Numbered from the stretch's first letter, positions 26,698 to 36,067 are shown. The stretch: DNA of 64,000 bases from Paenibacillus silviterrae (GCF_030167925.1 NZ_JASKUT010000002.1:2046001-2110000), one strand, 5' to 3'. Numbers and translations are program-made. The notes: a model not told the origin generated them from the letters alone.

Positions 26698-27555
26698 ATG
26701 GAAAGTGCAGATCTGCGCGTATTTCAGGCTGTTGCCAGGGAAGGCTCCATTACAAAGGCCGCCGCCAGGCTCGGTTATGTGCAATCCAATGTGACGGCAC
26801 GAATTCAGCAGCTGGAGGCTGAGCTGCAGACCGTTCTCTTCCATCGTCACAACCGCGGCATGAAAACGACCTCCAGCGGGGAGACGCTGCTCGCTTATGC
26901 GGAGAAGATCACCGCGCTATTGGAGGAAGCTTCACGAGCTATGTCCGTGTCCTCTGAGCCTAGCGGGCCGCTGCGTCTTGGTTCGTTGCAGACCACCGCG
27001 GCTGTCCGGCTGCCAAGCCTGTTGGCTGCTTATCGCAAAAGGTTTCCCGGTGTCTCTCTATCCCTCTCCACGGGCATTTCCAACGAGCTGATTGAAAAGG
27101 TGCTTCACTACGAGCTGGACGGCGCCTTTGTAGCCGCGCATGCCTTTACTTCGGAAATTCAAGCCATACCCGTATTTGAGGAGGACCGGATGATTGTTTC
27201 CGAGCCAAGTATCCGGACTCTTGAGGAGGCACTAAGCTTGCCTATCCTCGTGTTTAGCTCGGGCTGCTCCTATCGGGATATACTGGAGGAGTGGCTCCGC
27301 TCGCGCGGGGTTATCAGCTTCAACGTGATGGAATTCGGCACTCTGGAGGCCATTATCGGCGGGGTCGCCGCCGGGCTCGGCATTTCTCTGCTGCCGAAAT
27401 CGGCCGTCAATCATATGGCCGAGTCAGGAATGGTTCGGTTGCATCCCATACCTCGGAAATTCAGCCACTCGGTCACTTATTTCGTCACCAGGAAGGATAG
27501 CTTTATCCCGAGCTCGCTTCAAGAAATGATAAACATGCTCACGGTAGCACTATAA
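26698..27555 (+). CDS. LysR-family transcriptional regulator
   Basis: Regulator of 285 residues. The N-terminal winged helix at 1-60 contains FQAVAREGSITKAAARLGYVQSNVTARIQQLE-type sequence (about 7-38). The C-terminal periplasmic-binding-like effector domain is at about 88-285, with PLRLGSLQTTAAVRLPSLL at its start. It resembles the YofA/CysL-like type. RBS GGGAGG. The likely target is the divergent EamA exporter; the co-inducer is unknown. Confidence 0.92.
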   Translation: MESADLRVFQAVAREGSITKAAARLGYVQSNVTARIQQLEAELQTVLFHRHNRGMKTTSSGETLLAYAEKITALLEEASRAMSVSSEPSGPLRLGSLQTTAAVRLPSLLAAYRKRFPGVSLSLSTGISNELIEKVLHYELDGAFVAAHAFTSEIQAIPVFEEDRMIVSEPSIRTLEEALSLPILVFSSGCSYRDILEEWLRSRGVISFNVMEFGTLEAIIGGVAAGLGISLLPKSAVNHMAESGMVRLHPIPRKFSHSVTYFVTRKDSFIPSSLQEMINMLTVAL

Positions 27556-27616
27556 GTGATACGCCCTGTAACCTTTCGTTTTTCCAAATCGTATGTATTC
27601 TTGAGGGGGCGATGGT

Positions 27617-28105
27617 ATGAATCTGTACTTCCGGGATAATTTCTTTAATGCAGGCATCACGGAAATCCTGAACGAACAGAAAGAACAAGTCGGTTACTTG
27701 GATTTGAAGAGTGCTTTTGGCTCAGCGATCGATGTGTATGACCAGGAGGACCGGCTGGTATGTAAAGGGGGCTTCCCGTTTTTTTCGGGTAAATGGGTGG
27801 TTACCGATGCACGCGGGGAAAAATTAGGGGTGCTGCGCGCCAGATTTGCTTTTTTTACGAAGAAGTTCACATATGAAACCGAGGGCCGAGGCGATTACGA
27901 GATTGTTTCTCCCGCATTTTCCAAGGAATATGAGGTGTCCGATGACTCGGGTGTTGTTGCCCGCTTCGAACAAGTGAACGGCTGGTTCTCATCGGGCGCT
28001 TTTGTATTGAACAACCAATGCCCGCATCTGGATCCTTACGAGTTGTGCGCGGTTGTCATGGGGATGCATGCGATTCAGAAAAGTCAGCAGTCGGCCGGGA
28101 ATTGA
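27617..28105 (+). CDS. Tubby C-terminal/LURP-one-like protein
   Basis: Cytosolic beta-rich protein, 162 residues. The pattern of short strands with paired turns (YFRDNFFNAGITEILNEQ; GYLDLKSAFGSAIDVYD; YEIVSPAFSKEYEVSDDSG) fits the LURP-one/tubby-like barrel found in many Firmicutes hypotheticals. No catalytic residues are expected in this fold; a membrane or lipid sensing role has been suggested for relatives. The RBS is GAGGGGGCG. It stands alone, 61 bases after the LysR gene. Confidence 0.6.
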   Translation: MNLYFRDNFFNAGITEILNEQKEQVGYLDLKSAFGSAIDVYDQEDRLVCKGGFPFFSGKWVVTDARGEKLGVLRARFAFFTKKFTYETEGRGDYEIVSPAFSKEYEVSDDSGVVARFEQVNGWFSSGAFVLNNQCPHLDPYELCAVVMGMHAIQKSQQSAGN

Positions 28106-28147
28106 AGGAGCCGCCGTTAATTTCACCTGATCGGAGAATGAAATCGA

Positions 28148-28618
28148 TTGAATATAGATATCGTTTTATTGGATAAGAGCTCCATTCCAAGCACTGCAAG
28201 CCTGGTGGCCGGTTATGTAAACTCATCGTCGGATGGAAGGAATGAAACCGAATCATCGCCGGAGCAGCTAGAACAATGTGAGCAGACCCTGCATAGGTTG
28301 ATTGACAGTGACTTGGCCCATTGCTATATAGCGAAGCACGGACAACAATACGTCGGTTTTATACTTCTTTCGTGGAGCTTCTCCATTAGCAAAGGGCATC
28401 CGGTGCTTCGTATCGATGCGTTATATACTTCTTCCAAGCATAGAAAGAAAGGCGTTGGAAGGAAGCTTATGCAGTATGCCATGCAGCTAGCCGTCTCGAA
28501 GAAAGCGTCCCGGCTCCAGCTGGAAACGGATGAAGAGAATGTTCCGGCTCGCCGTTTGTATCAAGAACTCGGATTTACCCTCATACAAGGTAAAGGAGTA
28601 TACATGTCATTTCTATAG
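28148..28618 (+). CDS. GNAT-family N-acetyltransferase
   Basis: Acetyl-CoA-dependent acetyltransferase, 156 residues. The core strand/loop for CoA is ALYTSSKHRKKGVGRKLMQY at about 95-114 (R-x-x-G-x-G/A motif). LQLETDEENVPARRLYQELGF is the typical motif B region. The start is TTG 28148, with GGAGA upstream. Substrate unknown. It ends about 18 bases before the IS element. Confidence 0.85.
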   Translation: MNIDIVLLDKSSIPSTASLVAGYVNSSSDGRNETESSPEQLEQCEQTLHRLIDSDLAHCYIAKHGQQYVGFILLSWSFSISKGHPVLRIDALYTSSKHRKKGVGRKLMQYAMQLAVSKKASRLQLETDEENVPARRLYQELGFTLIQGKGVYMSFL

Positions 28619-28867
28619 TGGTGCTTCGCTAAAGCTGGGGGCTGTCCCATAAGTCCGTGAAAATATGACCATCTTATCGTTGGTCGTGGGAAAATACCTT
28701 CAGCCTAAGCTCAAACACTTGGTTGCCGTCAATAGATTAGACTTTATGGAAATGACGGCAATCCAAAACTCGCGCTGAAGCTATTTTCCCACTGACTCGC
28801 AGATGAGTCCTATTTTCAAGGAACTGGGCCAGCCCTTTTGGGGTAAGTAAAGAACTGGATGAAAAAC

Positions 28868-28905
28868 AAGTAACCTGCGATGGTACACGTCGTCGGGTTA
28901 CTTTT
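28868..28905 (+). terminator. Hairpin upstream of the transposase start
   Basis: AAGTAACC pairs with GGTTACTT and is followed by TTATT, 13 bases before the ATG. It may shield the transposase from read-through transcription, as seen in several IS families. Confidence 0.45.
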
Positions 28906-28917
28906 ATTGCCTATGAG

Positions 28918-29535
28918 ATGGACCAGCTCTTTCTTCCTCCTTCGCTAGGAGAGCTGATTCCGGCTAACCATGTGGTTCGCATTGTCGATAAAGCCATTGA
29001 ACGGTTGGACGACAAGCTGTTCATAGAGCACTATCCTGGCGGAGGTCGAAGCAACTACCATCCCAAACTGATGACGAAGGTGATCGTCTATGGGTATACT
29101 CAGCGACTGTATTCTTCGCACCTCATCGCAAAGGCCGTCAGAGAGAACATTCCGTTCATGTGGCTCGCGGCTATGCAACAACCGGACTTCCGAACCATTA
29201 ACCGGTTTCGCTCCGAGCGAATGAAAGAGCTCATCAACAAGGTATTTACAGAGGTTTTGGAGATGTTGATTGAAGAAGGGTTTGTAAAGCTTGATCATTA
29301 TTTCCTAGACGGGACCAAGATAGAGGCGAATGCAAACCGATACACTTTCGATTGGAAGAAATCAAAGGGTAAGCATCAAGCGAAATTACAGGACAAAATT
29401 CAAGACCTACTTCAAGAAATAGATCAGGTTGAACATGCTGATGCAGCCGAGTATGGCACGAGCGAGATGAATGAGGAAACCGAGGTCACATCAGAGAAGC
29501 TAGAGAGGATGGTGAATCGGCTAGAAGAGAGTTAA
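28918..29535 (+). pseudogene. IS1182-type transposase, truncated and frameshifted
   Basis: The N-terminal DUF772 region is intact: MDQLFLPPSLGELIPANHVV, a GGGRSNYHPKLMTKVIVYGY segment, PDFRTINRFRSERM and the catalytic-core start HYFLDGTKIEANANRYTF. After 205 residues it stops at RLEES. A neighbouring frame continues as ELRNNPKDKPLKKANLVPH for about 20 residues, as expected for the family, then the IS end is reached. The rest of the DDE catalytic domain is missing. Homology-like coding also seems to extend slightly upstream of the ATG. Confidence 0.85.
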
Positions 29536-29643
29536 GGAATAACCCCAAAGATAAGCCGCTGAAAAAAGCTAATTTAGTTCCACATTAAGAAACGGGGTGT
29601 TCCCTCAAGTAGAATTTCTACTTATGGGACACCCCCGTTGGTA

Positions 29644-31221
29644 TTAGTTCAAAGGCGAGTATTCGAAATAGTCAAAATCGGCATAGCTGTCGCTTTCCTT
29701 ACCATGGCTGCTGGCGAACAAGCCGATATACGTACCCGAGAAGCCTCCGGCCACGTCGACACTGAGAATTGTCCCGTTAGCATGCTCAAGCAGCGGTTTC
29801 CATTGTTCCGGTTGGGTCGCAAAGTAGAAGCTGTAGTCTTGTCCCAACGCCTCGACCTTCAGGTAGAGCTTCACTGCCGATCCCACGGGGGCCACCTCCT
29901 GCTCGGCTAACAGTTCTTCCTCCCCTGAGAATCGCTGAATTAACCGCACTACGTATACCTGATCAAGACGAGTATATTCTACACGATACTGGTAATCGTT
30001 GTTCTGAAGGATAACCAGTCCTGCACTTTCATTATCGGAGGCAGGAGCAAACTCGAGGACCGTTCGAGCGGCGAAATCGATATGCTGCTGGCGTCTTCCG
30101 ACGAAGCTTGGGTTGACCCATTCGGTCATGGTTTCCGGCTTAAGTTTCAACCGCAAGTGCCCCGGACGCTCGGTTAACGACCAGAATTCGCCGCGGGGTG
30201 TCCGAATAAAATTCCACGGCAGCGCAAGCTGTTCCGCGTCAAAGTGATCGCATGCCGGCTGGGACGGCCATCTATGCTCGGGAAGCGAAGGACGAGGCAT
30301 TTCGAGCTCCACGATACCTTTGCCGGGATTTACCACAGGCCAGCCGTCCTCCCATATGAAGGGCACCAGGAACGTTTCCCGTCCCAAGTTCCGGTAATAG
30401 CCGCCATAGGGACGCGAGCCTAGGCAGAACATCCACCATTCCCCGTCCTGCGTCTGTACGATATCGGCATGACCGACATTGGTAATCGGATGCTTATGAC
30501 CGAGATGGCGATGAGTGAGGATGGGATTGGACTTACAGCCCTCATAGGGTCCCGTAATGGAGGTGCTTCGGGCAATCGTGACCGAATGGGTATGCCCCGT
30601 GCCGCCCTCTGCAATGAGCAGATAGTAATATCCGTTCAGCTTATACATATGCGGTCCCTCTTGAGCATGAATGAACTTCAGCGCGCCGTCCCATAGACTG
30701 TATTTGGGCCCGATAAGCTGACCGCTTTTCACATCGAGCTCTTGCATCCAAATCTCCATGTGTTTCGGATATTGCTGTCCTTCGGGAGGCTGGCGGTTAG
30801 CCATGATATAGCATTTTCCGTCATCATCAAAGAATAGCGAGGAATCGATGCCCGGGGCCTCGGGAAGCCAAACCGGGTCTGACCAAGGACCGGCCGGATC
30901 GGTTGCCGTGACATAGAAATTTCTGCGCGCTCCGGTTACGCTCTCAACGAAGGTGGTGATCATGTAGAAGATGCCGTCGTTGTAGCGGATGGTTGCCGCG
31001 TAAATGCCCTTGGAGCATGGCGTGCCATCCAAGTTGAGCTGGGAAGGACGGTCCAGCACATGGCCAAGCTGACGCCAATTCACCAGATCCTTGCTGTGAA
31101 AAATCGGCACACCGGGAAAATATTCGAACGTGGATGTTACCAAATAATAATCGTCTCCAACGCGGCAAACGGAAGGATCGGCATAACATCCCGGAATAAT
31201 CGGATTACGGAAGGTACTCAT
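29644..31221 (-). CDS. Glycoside hydrolase family 43 (beta-xylosidase type)
   Basis: Probable beta-xylosidase/alpha-arabinofuranosidase, 525 residues, no signal peptide. The five-bladed propeller is at about 1-310: IPGCYADPSVCRVGDDYYLV holds the catalytic base Asp15, and HAQEGPHMYKLNGYYYL holds the general-acid Glu (about 190). A C-terminal beta-sandwich at about 325-520 matches the GH43 C2 domain common in xylosidases. The start ATG 31221 is preceded by AAAAGGGG. The decayed IS sits immediately downstream of its stop. It is divergent from a serine hydrolase. Confidence 0.92.
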   Translation of the reverse strand: MSTFRNPIIPGCYADPSVCRVGDDYYLVTSTFEYFPGVPIFHSKDLVNWRQLGHVLDRPSQLNLDGTPCSKGIYAATIRYNDGIFYMITTFVESVTGARRNFYVTATDPAGPWSDPVWLPEAPGIDSSLFFDDDGKCYIMANRQPPEGQQYPKHMEIWMQELDVKSGQLIGPKYSLWDGALKFIHAQEGPHMYKLNGYYYLLIAEGGTGHTHSVTIARSTSITGPYEGCKSNPILTHRHLGHKHPITNVGHADIVQTQDGEWWMFCLGSRPYGGYYRNLGRETFLVPFIWEDGWPVVNPGKGIVELEMPRPSLPEHRWPSQPACDHFDAEQLALPWNFIRTPRGEFWSLTERPGHLRLKLKPETMTEWVNPSFVGRRQQHIDFAARTVLEFAPASDNESAGLVILQNNDYQYRVEYTRLDQVYVVRLIQRFSGEEELLAEQEVAPVGSAVKLYLKVEALGQDYSFYFATQPEQWKPLLEHANGTILSVDVAGGFSGTYIGLFASSHGKESDSYADFDYFEYSPLN

Positions 31222-31271
31222 GTTGCGACAACAACCCCTTTTCTGATACGTGGTAGCAAGACATTGAGGTA

Positions 31272-31277
31272 ATTATA
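31272..31277 (-). promoter_or_regulatory. -10 box of the GH43 gene
   Basis: TATAAT on the minus strand, 51 bases before the ATG; no convincing -35 box. Confidence 0.4.
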
Positions 31278-31300
31278 GAACAAAAAACACAAAGTTTGTT

Positions 31301-31337
31301 TTGCTTTTCTGCCTGTTTTGCTTCTATAATTTATAAT
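31301..31337 (+). promoter_or_regulatory. Promoter of the serine hydrolase gene
   Basis: TTGCTT (31301-31306), 18-base spacer, TATAAT (31325-31330); a second TATAAT at 31332-31337. Confidence 0.55.
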
Positions 31338-31374
31338 AATTGTCATCTTACACAGAAATGGAGTGTCACCACCA

Positions 31375-32823
31375 ATGATGCAAATACAGAACCGGCTGGA
31401 TCGAATTCCGCCCGAGCAGGCGGGAATTTCTTCTAAGGCCGTATTGGCCTTTGTAGAGCAGGCCGAGGCACGGGGGATCCCGCTGCACAGCTTCATGCTG
31501 CTTCGGGGAGGCAAAGTCGCTGCAGAAGGATACTACGGGCCCTTCAAGGCAGACCATCTGCACCCGATCTTTTCCGTAAGCAAAAGCATTACTTCGGCTG
31601 CAATAGGCATTGCCATAGGAGAAGGGCTGTTAAAGCTGACGGACCGGGTAGCGGAATTCTTCCCGGAGAAGGCTGAGGGGGAGCTCCACCCTTACACAGC
31701 GAGGATAACCATAGAACACTTGCTGCTCATGGCGACGGTTCACCCCAAATCGACCAATACGCAGACGGAAGACTGGGTCAAATCATTTTTGAATACGGCT
31801 CCAACCAAAATGCCGGGGACCAGCTTCGCTTATGACACGACGGGGACGCATACGTTGTGCGCCATTTTGCAGAAGGTGACGGGAACGACGGTGCTGGAAT
31901 ATCTGCGCCCCCGATTGTTCGAGCCGCTTCTGATGGGGGAGCTGTGGTGGGAGAGCTGCCCGCTCGGTATCAATAAAGGCGGCAGCGGTATCCGCTGCAC
32001 GACAGAGGCGCTGGGCCGATTCGGCCAGCTGTACCTGCAGGACGGCGTATGGAACGGCGTCCGGATCTTGCCGGAGGGCTGGGTGGAGCGCAGCACAGGC
32101 AACCGGATCGGTACTTATGGTACCCGCATGATGCTGGACGGCAAGCTGGGCTACGGGTACCAGTTCTGGCGTATCCGTAACAACGGGTATTGCGCCTTCG
32201 GCATGGGGGGCCAGCTGGTCATTGTGTTACCGGATCAGGAGCTGGTCTTTGTGACCACAGCGAATACACTGGAATACAAAGACGGGCAGTCCCGCATCAT
32301 CGAATGCTTCTGGTCGACGATCTATGCCGCGCTTATGGAGTCCGAAGGAATGCCGCTTCCGGCTGATGTCGAAGCGGTACAAGCTCTCCGGGAAAGACTC
32401 GCCAAGCTGAGCCTTTTCCTGCCGGAGGGAAGAACAAATTCTCCGCTGGCGGAGACCGTGACCGGCCGGAAGTGGGTATTGGATTCAAATCGGTACGGCT
32501 ATACAGCTTGCGAGTTCGTGCTGGACGGCGATCGTGCGGGTGTCTTCTTTCACAAGGACGGGGAGATCATGGAGCTGCCGTTTGGATTAGGAACGTGGGT
32601 CCAGGGGACGGAGCCTTTGACGGGGCAGGACGTCCCTTCCTACGGCGCTGCCGTCTGGACGGATGAACGGACACTGGTAGTAATCGTTCACGTCATCGAT
32701 CCTCTTCAACTTTTCACCTTCACCTGCCGTTTCCTTGAGGATGGCTGGGTCAGCATTCAGCTCATTCCGGCGGGAGCGCTGTTAAATGACCACGAGGCAC
32801 ATCTGACCGGCAGATTGGCTTAA
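31375..32823 (+). CDS. Beta-lactamase-family serine hydrolase
   Basis: Class-C-beta-lactamase/DD-peptidase-like serine hydrolase, 482 residues, without a signal peptide. The S-x-x-K motif is SVSK (Ser67, Lys70), followed by the Tyr motif FAYDTTGTHTL near residue 150. About 140 C-terminal residues form a beta-rich extra domain. Members often act as esterases or peptidases rather than on antibiotics. GGAG at 31360-31363 suits ATG 31375; a GTG at 31363 is also in frame. Divergence from GH43 suggests de-esterification of plant glycans, which is inference. Confidence 0.85.
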   Translation: MMQIQNRLDRIPPEQAGISSKAVLAFVEQAEARGIPLHSFMLLRGGKVAAEGYYGPFKADHLHPIFSVSKSITSAAIGIAIGEGLLKLTDRVAEFFPEKAEGELHPYTARITIEHLLLMATVHPKSTNTQTEDWVKSFLNTAPTKMPGTSFAYDTTGTHTLCAILQKVTGTTVLEYLRPRLFEPLLMGELWWESCPLGINKGGSGIRCTTEALGRFGQLYLQDGVWNGVRILPEGWVERSTGNRIGTYGTRMMLDGKLGYGYQFWRIRNNGYCAFGMGGQLVIVLPDQELVFVTTANTLEYKDGQSRIIECFWSTIYAALMESEGMPLPADVEAVQALRERLAKLSLFLPEGRTNSPLAETVTGRKWVLDSNRYGYTACEFVLDGDRAGVFFHKDGEIMELPFGLGTWVQGTEPLTGQDVPSYGAAVWTDERTLVVIVHVIDPLQLFTFTCRFLEDGWVSIQLIPAGALLNDHEAHLTGRLA

Positions 32824-33203
32824 GACGCTAGACGCAGCTTATCGGGACAAGCTGCGTCTTTCTTTTTAGCCGAACAAAGGAAGGCAGACAGGCTCAACAT
32901 CAATAGAGCGTTAATGGCCATGACAGGTCGGTGCTTGGCTCGAAATAGATGGGCATGAATAGCCCCGATCATAAGAACGGCCAATAAGGCTGCGGCGATT
33001 TTCAAAACAGCCGGAACCCAGAAGGCGAGGATAAGCCCAAGGGCACCGCACAATTCCAACGATGCTGTGACGTACATAAACCATAGGGGGTACCTGTAGT
33101 CATTCCAATGCTGCAGCATGCTTTTGTTACGCCCAAATTTCATAAGGATCGACAGCATAAACATACCGGCGAGGATGGCCTGGGCCGGGATAATAAAATT
33201 CAT
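32820..33203 (-). CDS. DoxX-like small membrane protein
   Basis: Four-helix membrane protein, 127 residues, with the DoxX-like pattern: an N-terminal helix starting IIPAQAILAGMFML, then SLELCGALGLILAFWVP and a third helix. Function unknown; relatives are sometimes linked to thiol or oxidative stress. Its last codons overlap the stop of the convergent hydrolase by four bases and lie inside the hydrolase terminator. Confidence 0.72.
   Translation of the reverse strand: MNFIIPAQAILAGMFMLSILMKFGRNKSMLQHWNDYRYPLWFMYVTASLELCGALGLILAFWVPAVLKIAAALLAVLMIGAIHAHLFRAKHRPVMAINALLMLSLSAFLCSAKKKDAACPDKLRLAS
32831..32867 (+). terminator. Terminator embedded in the convergent DoxX gene
   Basis: GACGCAGCTT (32831-32840) pairs with AAGCTGCGTC (32849-32858), followed by TTTCTTTTT. 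The same bases encode the C-terminal tail of the DoxX-like protein on the other strand. Confidence 0.8.
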
Positions 33204-33314
33204 TAGTAAGCACCTCCTATCTTCATAATCAGGTTTCTAAAACAATGATATAATAGTCCTTCGCAAAAGAATGTAGTCTAGCCTACATTGGTTGAGAAAG
33301 CAGAGGGTAAACCT

Positions 33315-33862
33315 GTGAACAAGCTGAAATATTTATCCAGAGTAGATTTATTCCGCGTGCTCGGTAGGGAAGAATTGGAGGATGTGAGTGAAGAGGTCCC
33401 CATTACGCCGATAACCAAGGGTACTTTGCTAACTTCCCCTCATCATTCACAGGGGTTCGTTTTTCTGATCAAATCAGGATCGGTACGGCTTTATACCCTA
33501 ACGAGGATCCCGCGTCGCAATGACAGTGAACAGAACATCATGATGCAACACATTGCCTATTGGACGGACAAGCAGAGTCAGGGGATTACCGTAGACGGGT
33601 TTCGCGAACTCGTAACAGTCGTTGTTGCCGCCTTCTTAGCAACCGCTTCGGTTACGACTTGGGATACCGCAGCAGAAGCGCTGGTACCAAAGCCCGAACA
33701 AATTCAACGTTTCAGTTGGCTGGCTTGTAGCTCAAGAAGCTTTCCCGATTGTAAGTGCAGCCTTAGTCCCCTATTTCCTTTCTGTCATATGTTCTCCGGT
33801 TTGTCCATATCTTTGGGAGTAGAGACTATGAAGAAACGGAAGTGTGGGCGTTGGATGATTGT
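33315..33862 (+). pseudogene. Scrambled Crp/Fnr-type regulator remnant with foreign segments
   Basis: GTG 33315 (GAGGGT upstream) opens a frame whose first 60 residues look like the cyclic-nucleotide-binding-like domain of Crp/Fnr regulators (NKLKYLSRVDLFRVLGREEL; GTLLTSPHHSQGFVFLIKSG). At about 33500 the sequence switches to something resembling a YciI-like fragment (SEQNIMMQHIAYWTDKQ). From about 33600 it becomes an unrelated hydrophobic stretch that continues in another frame (LVGWLVAQEAFPIVSAALVP). No DNA-binding domain remains. It reads as several deletions and a frameshift upstream of the copper ATPase; the YciI call is tentative. Confidence 0.6.
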
Positions 33863-36067
33863 ATGACTTTAGAGAAGGTCACCCTGCAAGTGAATGGTAT
33901 GACTTGCGGAGCTTGTGCGCTTCGCATTGAAAAGGGTCTCGGTAAGCTTAACGGCATCGATACGGCCTTTGTTAATTTACCGCTCGGTGCAGCTTATCTT
34001 CGTTACAATCCCTCCATGATCAAGCTGCCTCAAATTATCGAGAAAATAAAGCAGCTCGGCTTTTCCGTCTCTTCTAATGACCAAGACGAATCCGCAGCGG
34101 AAGCGGGGCAGGGGGAGGTTCGAACTTACCGGAACCGATTTCTCGGCTCTTTCCTACTGACACTGCCATTATTGTGGCCTATGCTCCACCATTTGAATTG
34201 GGCTCGTGAATGGGGGGTCCCAGAATGGAGTATGTCACCCTGGATACAGCTCCTCTTAGCCGCAGTGATACAGCTCATCTGGGGAACACCGTTTCTCATC
34301 GGTGCTTATCGCGCTCTTCGCGGCGGATATGCCAATATGGATGTGTTAATTGCATTAGGCACGAATTCCGCCTATTTTTACAGTCATTATCTCCTCTTTC
34401 ATCCTATCCCAAATGCTACCCATCCCTTGTACTTTGAAACCTCCGCTGTCATCATCTCTGTCGTATGGTTAGGCAAATGGTTAGAGGCTCAATCGCGACG
34501 GCGTGTTCAAGCGGCGATGAAGCTTAAGATGTCGGTACTTCCTCAAGCCGCCCGCATGATAACCCCGGAAGGTGTTGTTGAGATCGCCGCGGCACAGCTT
34601 CAATCGGGAGATACCATTGTCATACGTACCGGCGAACTGATCCCCGCGGACGGAATCATATTACAAGGAACGGCGATGGCCGATGAGTCTGCGATCAGCG
34701 GGGAAAGCCGTCCGCTGGAGAAGGCGGCAGGCGGCAGAGTCAGCGCGGGCTCACGTCTGATCTCGGGTGAACTTGCAGTGAAGGCGGAACGGACAGGCAT
34801 CCGGACCGCCCTTGGTCAAATGATCCGCGCGCTGGAGGAAGCGCAAAGCGAAAAGACGGCACTACAGTTGTACGCAGATCGGGCAGCGGCTTGGTTCGTG
34901 CCTGTAGTCATTGGGCTTGCGTTGGCTGCATGGGGATACTGGTATTGGCTTGGATTCCCAGGTGAGCTGGGGCGTTCCATTCAAATCGCGATTGCCGTAG
35001 TCGTAAGCGCATGCCCTTGTGCTATTGGACTTGCCTCGCCTTTATCGGTGTTTATTGCGTCCCGGCGAGCGGCAGAGCACGGGATTTTATTCCGCAGCGG
35101 GTCCGCTATGGAGGCGCTGGCTCAGGCGGATGTAATGCTGCTTGATAAAACGGGCACCTTGACCCAAGGCATTCCCGTCGTAGCCGGATTCATATCGGAG
35201 GGCAGCTCGCCTGAGGAGCTGCTCCGCCGGGTCGCTTCGGCCGAGCAGCAGTGCGAGCATCCAGTTGCAGGGGCCTTCATCCGTGAAGCCGGAAGAAAAA
35301 AGCTCAGCTTAACGAAGGCGGAAGACGTGAAGGAACTGACCGGTCTTGGCGTACAGGCTACAGTGGAAGGGCATCGGCTGCTCATTGGCTCCGAAAGGCT
35401 GCTGCGTCAGCAAGGAGTAGGCATCCAATTGCATGAGCCGATGAAGCAATGGGATGCACAAGGCTGCACGGTGATGCACATCGCTGTCAACGGCAAATGG
35501 GCCGGCGCAGCGGCGGTCAGCGACACCTTAAGACGTGGAGCGGCTGGGACCGTTAACCGCTTAAGAAGGAACGGCATGCAAATCATTCTTGGCTCCGGTG
35601 ACGGACAATCGCCGGTTGCTTATGCTGGGATACAGGTAGGGCTGGAGGATGTCCGATTCGGTTTGCTTCCGCAAGACAAGCTGAACATCGTACAAGAGTT
35701 CGCAAGCAGAGGACGGAAAGTGGTTGTTGTCGGCGACGGAGTGAACGATTCGGCAGCAATGGCAGCGTCACATTGCTCGATTACGGTACCTGGAGCAACT
35801 GCTGCAGCCAAAGAGGCGGCAGATGTTCATGTGCTTAGGGATGAGTTCACAGCCGTGGGGACAGCCATACAGATTAGTAAGCTTGCCGTTCGAAACATGA
35901 AGCAAAACCTGGGCTGGTCCATTGCTTACAACATGCTTATCGTTCCCGCGGCGATGGCAGGTCAGCTTGACCCTTGGGCCGCCGGCGCGGCAATGACCGG
36001 CAGCTCCCTGACGGTGGTACTGAATGCGCTGCGTTTAGATGTCAAGCTGCGCAAATTGGGGATTTGA
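33863..36067 (+). CDS. copA: Copper-translocating P1B-type ATPase
   Basis: Heavy-metal ATPase of 734 residues, probably exporting Cu(I). The N-terminal metal-binding domain has GMTCGAC (about 12-18). The membrane metal site CPC is at Cys384-Cys386 in SACPCAIGLASP. The phosphorylated Asp428 lies in DKTGT, the HP motif in CEHPVAGAF, and the hinge in GDGVNDSAAM. The C-terminal helices contain YNMLIVPAA and AMTGSSLTVVLNALRL, the Tyr-Asn and Met-Ser-Ser pattern of Cu(I) pumps. The start is ATG 33863; an in-frame GTG at 33842 is possible. No CopZ or CsoR is adjacent. It precedes a redox cluster with a copper protein. Confidence 0.9.
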   Translation: MTLEKVTLQVNGMTCGACALRIEKGLGKLNGIDTAFVNLPLGAAYLRYNPSMIKLPQIIEKIKQLGFSVSSNDQDESAAEAGQGEVRTYRNRFLGSFLLTLPLLWPMLHHLNWAREWGVPEWSMSPWIQLLLAAVIQLIWGTPFLIGAYRALRGGYANMDVLIALGTNSAYFYSHYLLFHPIPNATHPLYFETSAVIISVVWLGKWLEAQSRRRVQAAMKLKMSVLPQAARMITPEGVVEIAAAQLQSGDTIVIRTGELIPADGIILQGTAMADESAISGESRPLEKAAGGRVSAGSRLISGELAVKAERTGIRTALGQMIRALEEAQSEKTALQLYADRAAAWFVPVVIGLALAAWGYWYWLGFPGELGRSIQIAIAVVVSACPCAIGLASPLSVFIASRRAAEHGILFRSGSAMEALAQADVMLLDKTGTLTQGIPVVAGFISEGSSPEELLRRVASAEQQCEHPVAGAFIREAGRKKLSLTKAEDVKELTGLGVQATVEGHRLLIGSERLLRQQGVGIQLHEPMKQWDAQGCTVMHIAVNGKWAGAAAVSDTLRRGAAGTVNRLRRNGMQIILGSGDGQSPVAYAGIQVGLEDVRFGLLPQDKLNIVQEFASRGRKVVVVGDGVNDSAAMAASHCSITVPGATAAAKEAADVHVLRDEFTAVGTAIQISKLAVRNMKQNLGWSIAYNMLIVPAAMAGQLDPWAAGAAMTGSSLTVVLNALRLDVKLRKLGI

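Larger units (their letters stand above)
28637..29636 (+). mobile_element. Degenerate IS1182-family insertion sequence
   Basis: The terminal repeats are GGGG[C/G]TGTCCCATAAGT-like: left tip 28637-28654, right tip 29620-29636 (16 of 17 match). They enclose a broken IS1182/DUF772-type transposase. The right end is itself a long imperfect palindrome (29592-29638). No clear target duplication is seen: the flanks AGCT and GTTG differ. The element is about 1 kb, well short of a full IS1182 copy, so it is internally deleted and cannot move by itself. Confidence 0.8.

Noticed and set aside
28630..29645. Target-site duplication of the IS element
   Set aside because: The bases outside the two tips (AGCT and GTTG) do not match.
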